Positions 37,038-47,823 are shown, counted from the stretch's first letter. The stretch: DNA of 64,000 nt from Shewanella ulleungensis (GCF_014648315.1 NZ_BMQW01000007.1:62001-126000); one strand, 5' to 3'. Numbers and translations are program-made. The notes: a model not told the origin generated them from the letters alone.

Positions 37038-37275
37038 TATTTCGTTGACAGTGCAGTGGGTATGTTAATAATTAACAATGCAGATAAGAACAATGCTCAA
37101 CAATAACGATTTTTTGACCGTAACTGATAACAAGATAATGAAATACTCTCACTATTCACGTTAATAACTTCATTGTTGTTAAATCAACACCATTACTATG
37201 CTACAACTGTTATTTAGCCTCTGTAATAGTTAATTATCCCCAAATAAGGCCATGTAGAGTCCTTAAGGAATCGTA

Positions 37276-38460
37276 ATGATTAAGTGCAACCCCTTATATG
37301 TATTAAGTTCGTTGGCATTACTCACTTTGTCTAATACCGCCATTGCAGGCCAACTGCCAAAAAACATTGAAGAGATGCGGGTATCTAAAGCGGGTCAAAC
37401 GCTGCCGCAAGTGGTAAACCGCTACCAGGCCATTAACGAGACACTTGAGGTCAAATTACAGCAAGCTACCGACGAACTATCAGTCACAGAAATGGCCGCC
37501 CAACAGGGTCATCGTTTATGGCAACAAGCTGTGCGTGATGTACAATCAGGCCATAATGACGACCGATCTTTGTACTGGAGCCGCTTAGGTATGCGCAACA
37601 CGCTTAAGCAAGATAAGGCTGGGTTTAACATCGTTGATTGGCAACGCGAAATTTTAGTCAACGCGGTTGAGAAGTCATCGCGTGGATTTAGTGATATTGA
37701 ATTCGATCCTAATACTCACATTAATATTTTGGTTACTGGATTCGATCCATTTTTTTTAGACCGCAATATTGGCCAAAGTAACCCATCGGGATTAGCGGCA
37801 CTGGCCTTAGACGGTTATCGTTTTAACGTTAATGGCAAAATGGCACAAATTGAAACGGTCATGATACCCGTTAGGTTCAGCGATTTTGATAACGGTATTA
37901 TCGAATCCTTACTGACCCCGTTTTACCGTAAAAATAGTTTAGATATGTTATTTACCATTAGTATGGGCCGCGACAACTTTGACATTGAGCGTTTTCCAGG
38001 CCGTAACCGAAGTGCTGATGCTCCAGATAATCTAAACGTATTAACAGGCGCTAGCCATCGCAATCCTAAAGCACCACTATTTAATGGCGGCACGTCAAAT
38101 GATGGTAAATTAAATGGGCCTGAATTTGTGCAGTTTTCATTACCTGTTGAATTGATGCAAGCAGTTAAAGGCCGTTGGTCAGTTAACGATAACCACCAAA
38201 TTAGAACTATATCTCGAGGTCAATTTTCAGCGGCATCCTTAGCAGAATTACAAAATGAAATTTCAGTAGAAGGTTCTGGTGGCGGATATTTATCGAATGA
38301 AATATCATATCGCAGTATTTTATTGCGCGATCAATTTAACTTGAACTTGCCTGTGGGTCACATTCATACTCCACGAGTAAAGGGCTATGATGCCCAAATT
38401 GAAGACGAGATTGTTGAGCAAATCAAAGCAATGATAACTGCTGCTGCAACGTCTTTATAA
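37276..38460 (+). CDS. Secreted pyroglutamyl-peptidase-like (C15) protein with Ser for catalytic Cys
   Basis: 394 residues. Signal peptide (MIKCNPLYVLSSLALLTLSNTAIA), an N-terminal helical extension of ~120 residues, then a C15-like fold: ILVTGFDPF...SNPSGLAALAL, SMGRDNFDIERFPGRN, GGYLSNEISYRS, VGHIHTP. Pyroglutamyl peptidase I uses Glu, Cys and His. The Glu (E238 in DIER) and His (H364 in HIHTP) are present, but the Cys in the canonical Y-x-CN motif is Ser here (S340 in YLSNE). The protein is also exported, unlike the cytoplasmic enzyme. Activity is therefore uncertain: altered chemistry or a binding role. Confidence 0.75.
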   Translation: MIKCNPLYVLSSLALLTLSNTAIAGQLPKNIEEMRVSKAGQTLPQVVNRYQAINETLEVKLQQATDELSVTEMAAQQGHRLWQQAVRDVQSGHNDDRSLYWSRLGMRNTLKQDKAGFNIVDWQREILVNAVEKSSRGFSDIEFDPNTHINILVTGFDPFFLDRNIGQSNPSGLAALALDGYRFNVNGKMAQIETVMIPVRFSDFDNGIIESLLTPFYRKNSLDMLFTISMGRDNFDIERFPGRNRSADAPDNLNVLTGASHRNPKAPLFNGGTSNDGKLNGPEFVQFSLPVELMQAVKGRWSVNDNHQIRTISRGQFSAASLAELQNEISVEGSGGGYLSNEISYRSILLRDQFNLNLPVGHIHTPRVKGYDAQIEDEIVEQIKAMITAAATSL

Positions 38461-38528
38461 CAGTAACCGTTAATAGCGAATGCGTGATAGCTTGAGCAAC
38501 AAAACGGCTCAAGCTTTGAAATGAGAAC

Positions 38529-39119
38529 ATGCTTAAAAATATATTTAATCTTGCATTACGAGCTCGAACCACTCTGGATAAAGCAAGCGTCAGCTCCGCC
38601 TCAAACCAGCGCACAGCAGACTTTAGTGCAAGCCATGCAAAGTCTGCTTTACAGCTGCAAATATTAGCCAAAGTTGAAAGCGATTATCAGCTTGCAGAAA
38701 ACTATTTTAAACGAGTATTCCCTCGCCCTGTAGTACAGTTTTCTTTGCGAGGAAAAAGCGCGGGCACCGCCCACTTACAAACAAACCGATTACGCTTTAA
38801 CCCAGTACTATTGACAGAAAACCCACACGTTTTTTTGAGTGAAGTCGTGCCACACGAAATAAGCCATTTATTGTGCTATCAACTTTTTGGCCGCGTAAAA
38901 CCCCATGGTAAAGAATGGCAAAGCATAATGACGGCCACCTTTAAAGTACCGCCAAAAACCACCCACCAACTGAATGTCCAATCTGTCAGTGGACAACAGT
39001 TCGACTATTTTTGCGGTTGTGGCAACACCACGTTATCAATAAGACGCCATAACAGAGTGCAACGTGGACAGACACAATATCGCTGTCGTCGCTGCAAGCA
39101 AACACTTCAACGTATCTGA
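38529..39119 (+). CDS. sprT: SprT-family zinc metalloprotein
   Basis: 196 residues. HExxH motif at 109-113 (PHEISHLLCYQLFGRV, with further ligand PHGKEW) and a C-terminal zinc ribbon (CGCGN...CRRCKQ). Related to eukaryotic Spartan proteases; the bacterial role is unclear. The order sprT-endA-rsmE-gshB is the same as in E. coli, which strengthens the assignment. Confidence 0.88.
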   Translation: MLKNIFNLALRARTTLDKASVSSASNQRTADFSASHAKSALQLQILAKVESDYQLAENYFKRVFPRPVVQFSLRGKSAGTAHLQTNRLRFNPVLLTENPHVFLSEVVPHEISHLLCYQLFGRVKPHGKEWQSIMTATFKVPPKTTHQLNVQSVSGQQFDYFCGCGNTTLSIRRHNRVQRGQTQYRCRRCKQTLQRI

Positions 39120-39249
39120 CACAACTCAGTCTCATAACCCCATAAAATATTATCAATTGCGTCATCGCATCCTATGCCTTACCATCTGCGCAAAATGACG
39201 GATTAACTCCGCGAACATTGTATTTTCAGTTTACTTTTTAGGGTTTATT

Positions 39250-39984
39250 TTGCGCTTATCTTATTATCACTCTTGGTTTTTCGGGGTGTCGCTTTTATGC
39301 GGCATTTTTTCAACAAATATCAATGCTGCTGAGCACCCTAGTAGCTTTAGACAAGCTAAAACAATTGCAAAAAAAATCTATCAGCAACTGCCGCTCAGTA
39401 CCTTCTATTGCGGCTGCGATATCACTATTAGCGGTAAACTTTGGCAAGCAGATCACCCAAGTTGCGGCTATCAAGTTCGTAAGCAGATTATCCGCGCAAA
39501 TAGAATTGAATGGGAGCATGTTGTTCCTGCATGGGAATTTGGCCACCAACTACAATGCTGGCAAGATGGCGGTCGTAAAAATTGTGGTAAGAACAATGAC
39601 CAATTTAAAAAAATGGAAGCCGATTTACATAATCTAGTGCCGGCCATCGGCGAGGTAAACGGCGACCGCAGTAATTATCGTTTCAGTGATTGGAATGGAA
39701 AACCTGATCAATATGGTCAATGTGCAATGATTGTCGACTTTAAAGGTCGTAAAGTGCAACCGCCTGCACGAGCACGCGGCTCAATTGCACGCACTTATCT
39801 TTATATGCAACAAACATATGGCTTGCAAATCAGTAGTAGTCAGAAAAAACTGTTTAATGCATGGGACAAAATGCAGCCAGTTACGGCAACAGAATGCCTA
39901 CGTGATAGCTTAATCGCTGCTCGCCAAGGTAATCATAATGATTTTGTATTCAAACAATGCCAAAATAACGGCTTGATCCGTTAA
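39250..39984 (+). CDS. endA: Endonuclease I
   Basis: 244 residues from a TTG start at 39250, with AGGG 7 bases upstream and no suitable ATG for 120 codons. Signal peptide ([26 protein letters not shown]) directs it to the periplasm. The beta-beta-alpha metal nuclease motif is [14 protein letters not shown], followed by [18 protein letters not shown]. Cysteines at several points suggest disulfides. It degrades DNA entering the periplasm. Confidence 0.93.
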   Translation: MRLSYYHSWFFGVSLLCGIFSTNINAAEHPSSFRQAKTIAKKIYQQLPLSTFYCGCDITISGKLWQADHPSCGYQVRKQIIRANRIEWEHVVPAWEFGHQLQCWQDGGRKNCGKNNDQFKKMEADLHNLVPAIGEVNGDRSNYRFSDWNGKPDQYGQCAMIVDFKGRKVQPPARARGSIARTYLYMQQTYGLQISSSQKKLFNAWDKMQPVTATECLRDSLIAARQGNHNDFVFKQCQNNGLIR

Positions 39985-40034
39985 TTTAATATCTAACTAT
40001 TATTTGAGCTACTAATTATATAAGGTTGCCACTG

Positions 40035-40775
40035 ATGAGAGTTCCACGCATTTACCAGCCCATAGACAATCTACAGCAAGGGCAAACCGTTCAATTAGAT
40101 GACGACGGTGTCGCCCATATTGGTCGCGTATTGCGTATGGGGAATGGTGATAACATCAGTTTATTTAATGGCGACGGTAATGACTATTTAGCTGAAATTA
40201 CCGATGTTAGTAAGAAATCAATTACTGTTACGGTCTTAAGTAATACGGCAAATAATAGTGAATCACCGTTAGACTTACATTTAGGCCAAGTTATTTCTCG
40301 TGGCGATCGCATGGAATTCACCGTGCAAAAGTCGGTAGAGCTTGGCGTGACAACAATTACGCCTCTATTTTCAGATCGCTGTGGCGTCAAACTCAACGGT
40401 GAACGTTTAGAGAAAAAGCTGCAACAGTGGCAAAAGATTGTCATCAGTGCCTGTGAACAGTCTGGCAGAAGTGTAGTGCCTCTTGTCCGTCCGGCAATGA
40501 CATTAGCTCAATGGTGTGAAGAACAAACCAGTGCGGTAAAACTCAATTTACATCCTAGAGCGTCTCACGGTATAAATGGCTTGCAATTAAATGCTGATAA
40601 TCACAAAGTTAGACTGTTAATTGGCCCTGAGGGTGGTTTGTCAGATGAAGAAATCGCAATGACAGAAACCCATCATTTTACTGATATTTTGCTTGGCCCA
40701 AGAGTGCTTCGCACCGAAACGGCATCGCTAACAGCAATTACCGCACTACAAGTTAAATTTGGCGATATTGGCTAA
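40035..40775 (+). CDS. rsmE: 16S rRNA m3U1498 methyltransferase
   Basis: 246 residues from the ATG at 40035, where TAAGG lies 9 bases upstream; the TTG at 40026 is less likely. SPOUT-type knot signature: [14 protein letters not shown] and [17 protein letters not shown]. An N-terminal PUA-like domain ([12 protein letters not shown]) precedes it. Methylates U1498 of 16S rRNA. Confidence 0.95.
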   Translation: MRVPRIYQPIDNLQQGQTVQLDDDGVAHIGRVLRMGNGDNISLFNGDGNDYLAEITDVSKKSITVTVLSNTANNSESPLDLHLGQVISRGDRMEFTVQKSVELGVTTITPLFSDRCGVKLNGERLEKKLQQWQKIVISACEQSGRSVVPLVRPAMTLAQWCEEQTSAVKLNLHPRASHGINGLQLNADNHKVRLLIGPEGGLSDEEIAMTETHHFTDILLGPRVLRTETASLTAITALQVKFGDIG

Positions 40776-40817
40776 TACTCAGTTGATATTATCTCCCCAT
40801 ATAGTAAGGAAATATCC

Positions 40818-41765
40818 ATGATTAAGCTCGGCATTGTAATGGACCCAATCAGCGACATTAACATCAAAAAAGACTCAAGTTTTGCGATGTTGTTAGCCGC
40901 ACAGTCACGTGGTTATCAATTGTTTTATATGGAAATGCACGATTTAGCTATGGTTAACGGCAAAGCCATGGCAAATATGCGTCCATTATCGGTTAAGCAA
41001 GACGCAAATGACTGGTTTACTTTAGGTGAAGCTGTAGACACGCCATTAGCTGACCTTGATGTTGTGTTGATGCGTAAAGATCCGCCGTTTGATACCGAAT
41101 TTATTTATGCCACTTATATGCTAGAGCGCGCAGAAGAAGAAGGCGTATTAATCGTTAACAAGCCACAGAGTTTACGCGATGCAAACGAAAAACTGTTCAC
41201 TGCATGGTTTTCAGAATTTACCCCAGAAACCATTGTCACCCGCGATGCTAAAAGGATCCGTGCATTTCATCAACTCAAACAGGACATTATTCTTAAGCCA
41301 TTAGACGGTATGGGCGGCACGTCTATTTTCCGCGTGAAAAAAGACGATCCAAACGTTGGGGTGATTATTGAAACCTTAACCAGTTATGGTCAGCAATACG
41401 CTATGGCTCAGGCATTTATTCCAGAAATCACCCAAGGTGACAAACGCATTTTAGTGGTAGATGGTGAGCCTGTACCCTTCGCTTTAGCCCGTATCCCGAT
41501 GAAAGGCGAAACTCGCGGTAATTTGGCTGCAGGTGGCAGTGGGGTTGCACAACCATTATCTGAAAGTGACTGGAAAATTGCCCGCGCAATCGGCCCTGAA
41601 CTCAAAAAACGCGGCCTGATTTTTGTTGGTTTAGACGTTATTGGCGACAAACTCACAGAAATTAACGTGACCAGCCCAACGTGCATAAAAGAAATTGAAG
41701 CAGCATTTGATGTCGATATTACTGGCATGTTAATGGATGCTATTGAAGCGCGTATAAACTCTTAA
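40818..41765 (+). CDS. gshB: Glutathione synthetase
   Basis: 315 residues, ATP-grasp fold. Start MIKLGIVMDPISDINIKKDSSFAML; further motifs LRDANEKLF, ILKPLDGMGG, LVVDGEPVPFALARIP, GLDVIGDKLTEINVTSPT. It joins gamma-glutamylcysteine to glycine. The alkaline phosphatase gene follows after 16 bp and may be cotranscribed. Confidence 0.97.
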   Translation: MIKLGIVMDPISDINIKKDSSFAMLLAAQSRGYQLFYMEMHDLAMVNGKAMANMRPLSVKQDANDWFTLGEAVDTPLADLDVVLMRKDPPFDTEFIYATYMLERAEEEGVLIVNKPQSLRDANEKLFTAWFSEFTPETIVTRDAKRIRAFHQLKQDIILKPLDGMGGTSIFRVKKDDPNVGVIIETLTSYGQQYAMAQAFIPEITQGDKRILVVDGEPVPFALARIPMKGETRGNLAAGGSGVAQPLSESDWKIARAIGPELKKRGLIFVGLDVIGDKLTEINVTSPTCIKEIEAAFDVDITGMLMDAIEARINS

Positions 41766-41781
41766 CACATTAGGACTAATC

Positions 41782-43152
41782 ATGGATTTTTTAGCGACGT
41801 GTAAACGCTCAATTAGCTGCTTATTGTTGATACCATACCTTTGTGCGCCAAGCGTAATGGCTAATGATGAAATGATAAGTCCTGCAGCAGTTTCGGGATC
41901 AGCAAATAGCAACGTACCCACAGCAGGACCCGCTAGACCCAAAAACATTATCATCATGATTGGTGATGGTATGGGCCCTGCTTACACCACAGCTTACCGT
42001 TATTATAACGATAACCCAGAAACAGAAGAGATCGAACAGACTGTTTTTGATCGCCTACTCGTGGGCATGTCGAGCACCTACCCAGCATCTGTCAGTGGTT
42101 ACGTTACCGACTCCGCAGCCTCGGCAACCGCATTATCGACAGGCTTTAAAAGCTACAATGGTGCAATCAGCGTCGATGTTGAAAAACGTCCATTACCCAC
42201 ATTAATGGAAAAAGCCAAAGCCCTTGGCTTAGCCACTGGCGTTGCGGTTACCTCTCAAGTTAACCATGCAACACCGGCTGCATTTTTAGCGCACAATGAG
42301 AGCAGAAATAACTACATAGACATAGCGCAGGCATATATAAACACGGATGCCGATGTCATTTTAGGCGGAGGTCAACAATACTTCCCGCCTTCATTATTGA
42401 CGCAATTTACAGACAAAGGTTACCAGCACATAACTGAGTTTTCACAACTTGAAACGATTACAACACCAAAGGTATTAGGATTATTTGCTGATGTGCAATT
42501 ACCTTGGGCTATTAATGACAAGCAGGGCCATAAACTCAGTAAAATGACCCAAAAAGCTATCGATTTATTGTCGCAAAACCAGCAGGGGTTTGTGTTATTA
42601 GTTGAAGGAAGCTTAATCGATTGGGCTGGCCACAGTAACGACATTGCAACCGCAATGGGTGAAATGGACGAGTTTGCAGCTGCCATCGAAGTTGTTGAGC
42701 AGTTTGTTCGTGAAAGTAAAGATACATTAGTGGTGATTACAGCCGACCATAATACCGGTGGGTTATCTGTTGGGGCTAATGATAAATACGAATGGAACCC
42801 AGTAGTACTGCATAACGTTAATGCCAGCCCAGATGACATCGCCACTCGAGCGATCGCTGATGAACAATGGCAAGAGGTTATTGCCAGCTTGATTGGTTTT
42901 ACCCCTTCGGACGCGGAATATACCGCACTAGAAAATGCACGCATGCAAGGCAACGAACCACTCACAATTGCATTACGTAAATTAATCGATGTGCGCTCAA
43001 ACACAGGCTGGACAAGCGGCGGGCATACAGCCGTTGACGTACAAGTGTTTTCAGCAGGCCCAGGAGCAAGACTTTTTGGTGGTCATCAAGACAACATAGA
43101 CATAGCCAATAAAGTGTTTAGTTTATTACCCGAGTCAGTAACTAAACCATAA
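41782..43152 (+). CDS. Alkaline phosphatase (PhoA family)
   Basis: 456 residues with a signal peptide (CKRSISCLLLIPYLCAPSVMA). Metal and catalytic motifs: IIIMIGDGMGP, the phosphorylated Ser S111 in VTDSAASATALSTG, VEGSLIDWAGHSND, VITADHNTGG and the final GGHTAVDVQVFSAG. A periplasmic phosphomonoesterase that frees phosphate. It follows gshB by 16 bp, where E. coli has yqgE, so a rearrangement from the ancestral order is seen. No Pho box can be shown here. Confidence 0.93.
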   Translation: MDFLATCKRSISCLLLIPYLCAPSVMANDEMISPAAVSGSANSNVPTAGPARPKNIIIMIGDGMGPAYTTAYRYYNDNPETEEIEQTVFDRLLVGMSSTYPASVSGYVTDSAASATALSTGFKSYNGAISVDVEKRPLPTLMEKAKALGLATGVAVTSQVNHATPAAFLAHNESRNNYIDIAQAYINTDADVILGGGQQYFPPSLLTQFTDKGYQHITEFSQLETITTPKVLGLFADVQLPWAINDKQGHKLSKMTQKAIDLLSQNQQGFVLLVEGSLIDWAGHSNDIATAMGEMDEFAAAIEVVEQFVRESKDTLVVITADHNTGGLSVGANDKYEWNPVVLHNVNASPDDIATRAIADEQWQEVIASLIGFTPSDAEYTALENARMQGNEPLTIALRKLIDVRSNTGWTSGGHTAVDVQVFSAGPGARLFGGHQDNIDIANKVFSLLPESVTKP

Positions 43153-43160
43153 CCGTTCGA

Positions 43161-43193
43161 AACAGCCTTTTACGATATCAGTAAAAGGCTGTT
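43161..43193 (+). terminator. Hairpin terminator after the alkaline phosphatase gene
   Basis: Perfect 13-bp stem AACAGCCTTTTAC (43161-43173) / GTAAAAGGCTGTT (43181-43193) with a seven-base loop. The following AATCATTTAATC is only weakly T-rich. Confidence 0.65.
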
Positions 43194-43224
43194 AATCATT
43201 TAATCTCTACCATGAGTAATTCAA

Positions 43225-44262
43225 GTGCTAACAAATCCGTCTCAAGCATTAATTCGCAACAGTGAACTATTTCAGCAACATAAAGTATTAATACTTAATT
43301 ATGAAGCAGATACTTTTGCGAGCCAATGCCTAGAGTCTGCGAGCAATGTCACCGCATTAGCATTCGATTTTAATCACCATCAAACACTGCGTCCTTACGC
43401 CAATAATACTCTGCAGTGTTACTTTGGCCACCAACTTCCCGATGACTTGCTAACAGAAAAGTACGACAGTGTGATTATCTACTTCCCTAAAGCCAAGCCA
43501 TTGATGGGTTACTTGCTGCAACTAGCTGCCCAGCATTTAGTAATAGACGGTTTACTGGTGATTGTGGGCGAAAACAAAGGGGGAATTAAGTCTATCGCTA
43601 AATTAACCCCTGACTATTTTTCAACGCCAATAAAGCAAGATAATGCACGCCACTGTTTACTCTATACGTGTTATTTAACAAGAGTTGCACCGCCATTATT
43701 ATTGAATGATTGGTTTAGCCAATACGCTCTCGACACGCCGCAAGGGCAACTGCAAATTTGTAATCTAGTTGGCGTATTTAGTGAGAAACGACTTGATCAA
43801 GGCACAGAATTATTACTGTCACATTTGCCCGAGAATCTACAAGGTAGAGTGTTAGACTTTGGCTGTGGTGCTGGGGTAATAAGCGCGGCATTACTTAAAG
43901 CAAACCCGCAGTTATCTATTGAATGTATTGATATAAATGCAATGGCGCTCGAGTCTTGCCGGCTCACTCTTGCAGCAAACAATATGCAGGCAAATATATA
44001 CCCATCTGATGGGTTTAATCAAATCAATGGCCAGTTTAATGGCATCATATCTAACCCACCATTTCATGATGGGTTAACCAGTACGACCGACATCGCCACT
44101 CAATTTGTTAAACATAGCGCCAGCAGCTTAGCGCCTAAAGGCATTTGGCAAATAGTTGCTAATCGGCACTTGCCATATTCAGATACAATTGCTACCTATT
44201 TTGGAAATGTGAATGTATTAGCTGAAAATAATAAGTATAAGCTGTATTTTCATCAGCGTTAA
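43225..44262 (+). CDS. rsmC: 16S rRNA m2G1207 methyltransferase
   Basis: 345 residues. Duplicated methyltransferase lobes: an inactive N-terminal one and an active C-terminal one with SAM motif [16 protein letters not shown] (~207-222) and the catalytic NPPFHDG. Methylates the exocyclic amine of G1207 in 16S rRNA. The start is GTG at 43225. An ATG at 43212 is out of frame and has no matching ORF. Confidence 0.94.
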   Translation: MLTNPSQALIRNSELFQQHKVLILNYEADTFASQCLESASNVTALAFDFNHHQTLRPYANNTLQCYFGHQLPDDLLTEKYDSVIIYFPKAKPLMGYLLQLAAQHLVIDGLLVIVGENKGGIKSIAKLTPDYFSTPIKQDNARHCLLYTCYLTRVAPPLLLNDWFSQYALDTPQGQLQICNLVGVFSEKRLDQGTELLLSHLPENLQGRVLDFGCGAGVISAALLKANPQLSIECIDINAMALESCRLTLAANNMQANIYPSDGFNQINGQFNGIISNPPFHDGLTSTTDIATQFVKHSASSLAPKGIWQIVANRHLPYSDTIATYFGNVNVLAENNKYKLYFHQR

Positions 44263-44402
44263 TGCGGGGTTACTGCTGGAAATGGACTTCAATATCAGCT
44301 AAATTGATTCAAAGGCAAAATGACGCACATTTTTAGAACATTTTCACTGCTATTCTATTGCCTTCGTTTTAATACCAAATAAAAATAAAAACAAAGGATG
44401 TT

Positions 44403-46070
44403 ATGTTAGAGCCCTCAGTAATAGCGCTAAGCGCAGACAAATCAAAAGCAGAACTCCGCGTAGTTCCCAATACTCATGGGCCAGTGTCGGCAGAAGATAT
44501 TCACACTTTACTAACCCAGCCCAGCTTTGCCATGTTATTTCCCATTGAATCTGCAATTAATAAAGCCATGACTGAAGTCAACGCATTATGTGGTCAAAAG
44601 CCTGGCGATCATGAGTTATTTTTTGCAATCGCCGAACGTAAAGACGGCTCTGTCAACATAACCGTTAGCGACGATAAAATGCAGGCCAGCATGAAGATCA
44701 CCTCGGCATGGGGCGGTAAGGATATGGCGCTCCCAGATATCCTTAATATGCTGAAAAGTAAAAAAATTAAAATGGGTTTGAGCAAGCCAAAAATCATGGC
44801 ATTAATGCAACGCTTATCAATTTTACCACCAGGTGAAAGTTGTGAGGGAGTCATTGCTTGTGGAAAAGCGGCAATAAATGGTGAAAATGCAGTCATCACC
44901 AGAAAGGTCGCGTTAGCGCGCGAGCGCTTATTACAACCCCAAGAGCGTGAAGACGGCTCAGTTGATATGCGCAATTTAGGGGCGTTAATTACCGTAAAAC
45001 CCAATGACCTATTAATGGTAAAAGTTCCAGCAACGCTTGGTACACCCGGTTTTAATGTTCACGGAGATATACTGCAACAAGTCCCCGGCAAAGATAAACC
45101 GATGGAGCCAGGTACAGGCACTAGTTTACACCCTAAAGATCCTAATAAGCTGATTGCAACCTTGTCAGGACAACCTGTTGAAAACCGCAAAGGCATGCAA
45201 GTAGACGACATGTTGCAAATTAAAGATGTTGACGTACGTTTTGGGCACGTTAATTTTAAAGGCAGTATCCTTATTACCGGTGACGTGCACGAAGGAATGG
45301 AAGTCAAAGCCAGTGGCGATGTGACTGTCATGGGTTTTGTTGATTCTGCCAGTATTGAAGCACATGGTGATGTGATTATTAGTAAAGGCGTCATTGGTCG
45401 TTTAATTAAAGACCAGGAACTCAGTACTAGCATCAAAGCACAAGGACAAATTTGTGCTCAATTTGTGCAATATTCCCGCCTTGAAGCTCAAGGGAGTATT
45501 TTAATTACCAAACAATTACTTCATAGCCATACCACTTCTGGCGATAGCATTACGGTAAGCGATGCTCAGTCAAGACGCGGCGATATAGTTGGTGGCACCG
45601 CCACAGCGGCAAAAGGCATTAGAGCCATTGCTTTTGGCGCGACGGCAGGGACTAAAACAGAACTATTCTGCGCGATGCATCAAGGGGAATTAAAGCAGCA
45701 ACTTAAAGACTTAGACGATAGTATCAAAGGCATGGTTGTCGCAGGTTTAGAACTCGAAGCTCGCTTACGTAAATTACCACCAAAAACTGAATGGCAAAAT
45801 GATGCTGGTATGATTGAGCAGGTTAAGATGATGCTCGACCAAAAAAATCAAATGGCTGCGGAACGTATTAAAGAAGAAGTGGAGTTCACTCAACACCAAA
45901 GCGAAGTTGAGGGCTATTTTGACAATTACTTTATTAAAGCGGAAAAGCACATTTTTACTAACGTCGAAATCCATATAGGCACTGCATTTAATCGTACTCA
46001 TCGCGAACATGGTCCATGTGTAGTCAAAAACGTTAATCAAGAAGTGTCGTTCGATTACAGTAACCGCTAA
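44403..46070 (+). CDS. FapA/DUF342-family protein
   Basis: 555 residues. N-terminal DUF342 domain (~1-220), a repetitive beta-helix-like core with short Gly-rich repeats (INFKGSILITGDV-type, VKASGDVTVMGFVDSASIEAHGDVIIS, ~270-400) and a C-terminal coiled coil (~430-510). FapA-type proteins are linked with flagellar assembly or positioning in some species. Here no flagellar genes are near, so the role is open. It is followed after 34 bp by a small gene in the same direction, a likely operon. Confidence 0.85.
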   Translation: MLEPSVIALSADKSKAELRVVPNTHGPVSAEDIHTLLTQPSFAMLFPIESAINKAMTEVNALCGQKPGDHELFFAIAERKDGSVNITVSDDKMQASMKITSAWGGKDMALPDILNMLKSKKIKMGLSKPKIMALMQRLSILPPGESCEGVIACGKAAINGENAVITRKVALARERLLQPQEREDGSVDMRNLGALITVKPNDLLMVKVPATLGTPGFNVHGDILQQVPGKDKPMEPGTGTSLHPKDPNKLIATLSGQPVENRKGMQVDDMLQIKDVDVRFGHVNFKGSILITGDVHEGMEVKASGDVTVMGFVDSASIEAHGDVIISKGVIGRLIKDQELSTSIKAQGQICAQFVQYSRLEAQGSILITKQLLHSHTTSGDSITVSDAQSRRGDIVGGTATAAKGIRAIAFGATAGTKTELFCAMHQGELKQQLKDLDDSIKGMVVAGLELEARLRKLPPKTEWQNDAGMIEQVKMMLDQKNQMAAERIKEEVEFTQHQSEVEGYFDNYFIKAEKHIFTNVEIHIGTAFNRTHREHGPCVVKNVNQEVSFDYSNR

Positions 46071-46104
46071 CCTGAACAACACTCATTAATGAGACCGACA
46101 ACTT

Positions 46105-46479
46105 ATGCAGCAAATACATTGGCCAGCTATTTTAAAGTTCGATCAAGATGATGAGCTCATGTACTTAGCTAATCATCAAGATTGGCTAAGTTTTATTTGC
46201 GCCAACCAATATACCGTTTGTTTACAAGACGCATTAATAGACAGCAGCGGCCACGTTTATCTTATCGAAAAGCCACTCGCTGAACACACGTCAATCGACA
46301 CAAATGTGGCACAACTGCCAAACCTTGTTAAGCAACCTCAACCCATAAATATATTGCAAATGTTGCCTTTAGTGCGTCAATTTGGTCAATTTCAGGGACA
46401 TTGTTGCAGCTCAAAAATCGTTTTCACCACAATTGAGCAAGGCATTGCTACTGTTGCTCAATTAGAACAGCTTTATTAG
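46105..46479 (+). CDS. Small conserved-type protein (DUF4144-like)
   Basis: 124 residues, soluble, without signal or membrane segment. Aromatic-rich N-terminus (IHWPAILKFDQDDELMYLANHQDW) and a C-terminal VFTTIEQGIATVAQLEQLY. Resembles the short gammaproteobacterial DUF4144 proteins as far as I can tell, with moderate confidence. It follows the FapA-like gene by 34 bp and precedes the membrane protease by 89 bp. Function unknown. Confidence 0.75.
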   Translation: MQQIHWPAILKFDQDDELMYLANHQDWLSFICANQYTVCLQDALIDSSGHVYLIEKPLAEHTSIDTNVAQLPNLVKQPQPINILQMLPLVRQFGQFQGHCCSSKIVFTTIEQGIATVAQLEQLY

Positions 46480-46568
46480 ACAATAAAATCCCCTTGCCCA
46501 TTGAGCATCAAACAACGCTCTGGCAAAATGCCCGCATACTCACCGTCTATAAGCTCTGAGAATCCTTA

Positions 46569-47717
46569 ATGGAATTACTTAATATTGAATGTCTTGGTAA
46601 ACGTTTGCGCCTAGAAGGGTCTATTGCAGGTTGGCAGCAGTTATATTGGGACAATCAACTGGTATCACAAAAGTCAGCTAACGCGAGCGATCAAGCTTTT
46701 CACATTCACTCGTTTGAACTTACCCAACAATTTGCTCAACCCGCAAACCCGGCTGATGAACAAAATGGCAGTCTCAATGATAATATTGCCACTCACACTA
46801 AAGCGATTCCTGTGCGCCTAGAGATAGACGTCAACTGGCAACCGTTCCAGCTTGACTATTGCTTGCTGGTTGATGAAGAACAAATCACTCAAGGCAAACG
46901 CAGTGTCACTGACATTGAAAAACAAACGCCAGAAGTCCCTGTCGCTAAAACGCAAAAAATCAGTATCGTCGGCTTAGCCTCTTTAGGATTTAAACTCCTT
47001 AAAAGCGCTAAAGTGATTAAAGTGTTGTTTGCGGGTGCCAGTGTGGCGGCATACTCTTGGCTGTTCTCACTAGAGTTTGCATTAGCACTTATCGGTTGTT
47101 TAGTGTTTCACGAATACGGCCATATTCGTGCAATGAAACACTTTGGCATGAAAACAAAAGGCATTTATCTGATTCCTTTTGTCGGAGGGCTTGCCCTCAG
47201 CGACGAACGAATTAACACTCGCTGGCAAGATGTGTATATCTCTATTATGGGGCCGACATTTGGACTGATATTATCCATCATTAGTTTAGGTCTGTACTGG
47301 ATTACCGGTAATGTATTTTTTGCTGGGCTTGCAAGCTTTAACGCCCTACTTAACTTATTTAATTTATTGCCGATTTTGCCACTCGATGGCGGCCATATTC
47401 TAAAGAGTATCAGCTTTTCGATGAACAGCATGGTCGGCCTAATAGCGTGTATTTTAGGTGCCGCTGCGGGGGTATTTATCAGTTATAGCCTAGGCCTTGC
47501 TCTATTAGGCTTTTTACTGTTAATCGGTAGTGTTGAAATTGTATTTGAGTGGCGTGGCAGACATCAAAGCCACTTATTACCCCTCGACCGTTATGGGCAA
47601 ATATTTTCAACCGTGTGGTATCTGTTAACGGTAGCAAGTTTAGTGGGTATTATTTGGTACTTTGCAAGTTCTGGTGATGACATGCTATCTATTCCGCTGC
47701 AAATCCTTGGCAGTTAG
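46569..47717 (+). CDS. Site-2-protease-type membrane zinc peptidase (M50)
   Basis: 382 residues. An N-terminal soluble domain of ~130 residues precedes several membrane helices. The active site is HEYGH (H181, E182, H185) with the third ligand in the conserved NLLPILPLDGGHI. This is a rhomboid-like intramembrane peptidase of the M50 family, but without the PDZ domain of RseP; it looks like the M50 group with an unknown N-terminal domain. Substrate unknown. Confidence 0.87.
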   Translation: MELLNIECLGKRLRLEGSIAGWQQLYWDNQLVSQKSANASDQAFHIHSFELTQQFAQPANPADEQNGSLNDNIATHTKAIPVRLEIDVNWQPFQLDYCLLVDEEQITQGKRSVTDIEKQTPEVPVAKTQKISIVGLASLGFKLLKSAKVIKVLFAGASVAAYSWLFSLEFALALIGCLVFHEYGHIRAMKHFGMKTKGIYLIPFVGGLALSDERINTRWQDVYISIMGPTFGLILSIISLGLYWITGNVFFAGLASFNALLNLFNLLPILPLDGGHILKSISFSMNSMVGLIACILGAAAGVFISYSLGLALLGFLLLIGSVEIVFEWRGRHQSHLLPLDRYGQIFSTVWYLLTVASLVGIIWYFASSGDDMLSIPLQILGS

Positions 47718-47779
47718 TTTTTGATATTTTCCTAGTGATATTTAACTAGTAGAAGTCATCTGCATTCAGTCACACATAA

Positions 47780-47807
47780 AAAAACGCCTGCAAAAGCAGG
47801 CGTTTTT
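47780..47807. terminator. Bidirectional terminator between the M50 gene and the AstE-like gene
   Basis: Stem AAAAACGCCTGC (47780-47791) / GCAGGCGTTTTT (47796-47807) with loop AAAA, between convergent genes. Confidence 0.93.
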
Positions 47808-47823
47808 ATGGGTGAATCCATAA

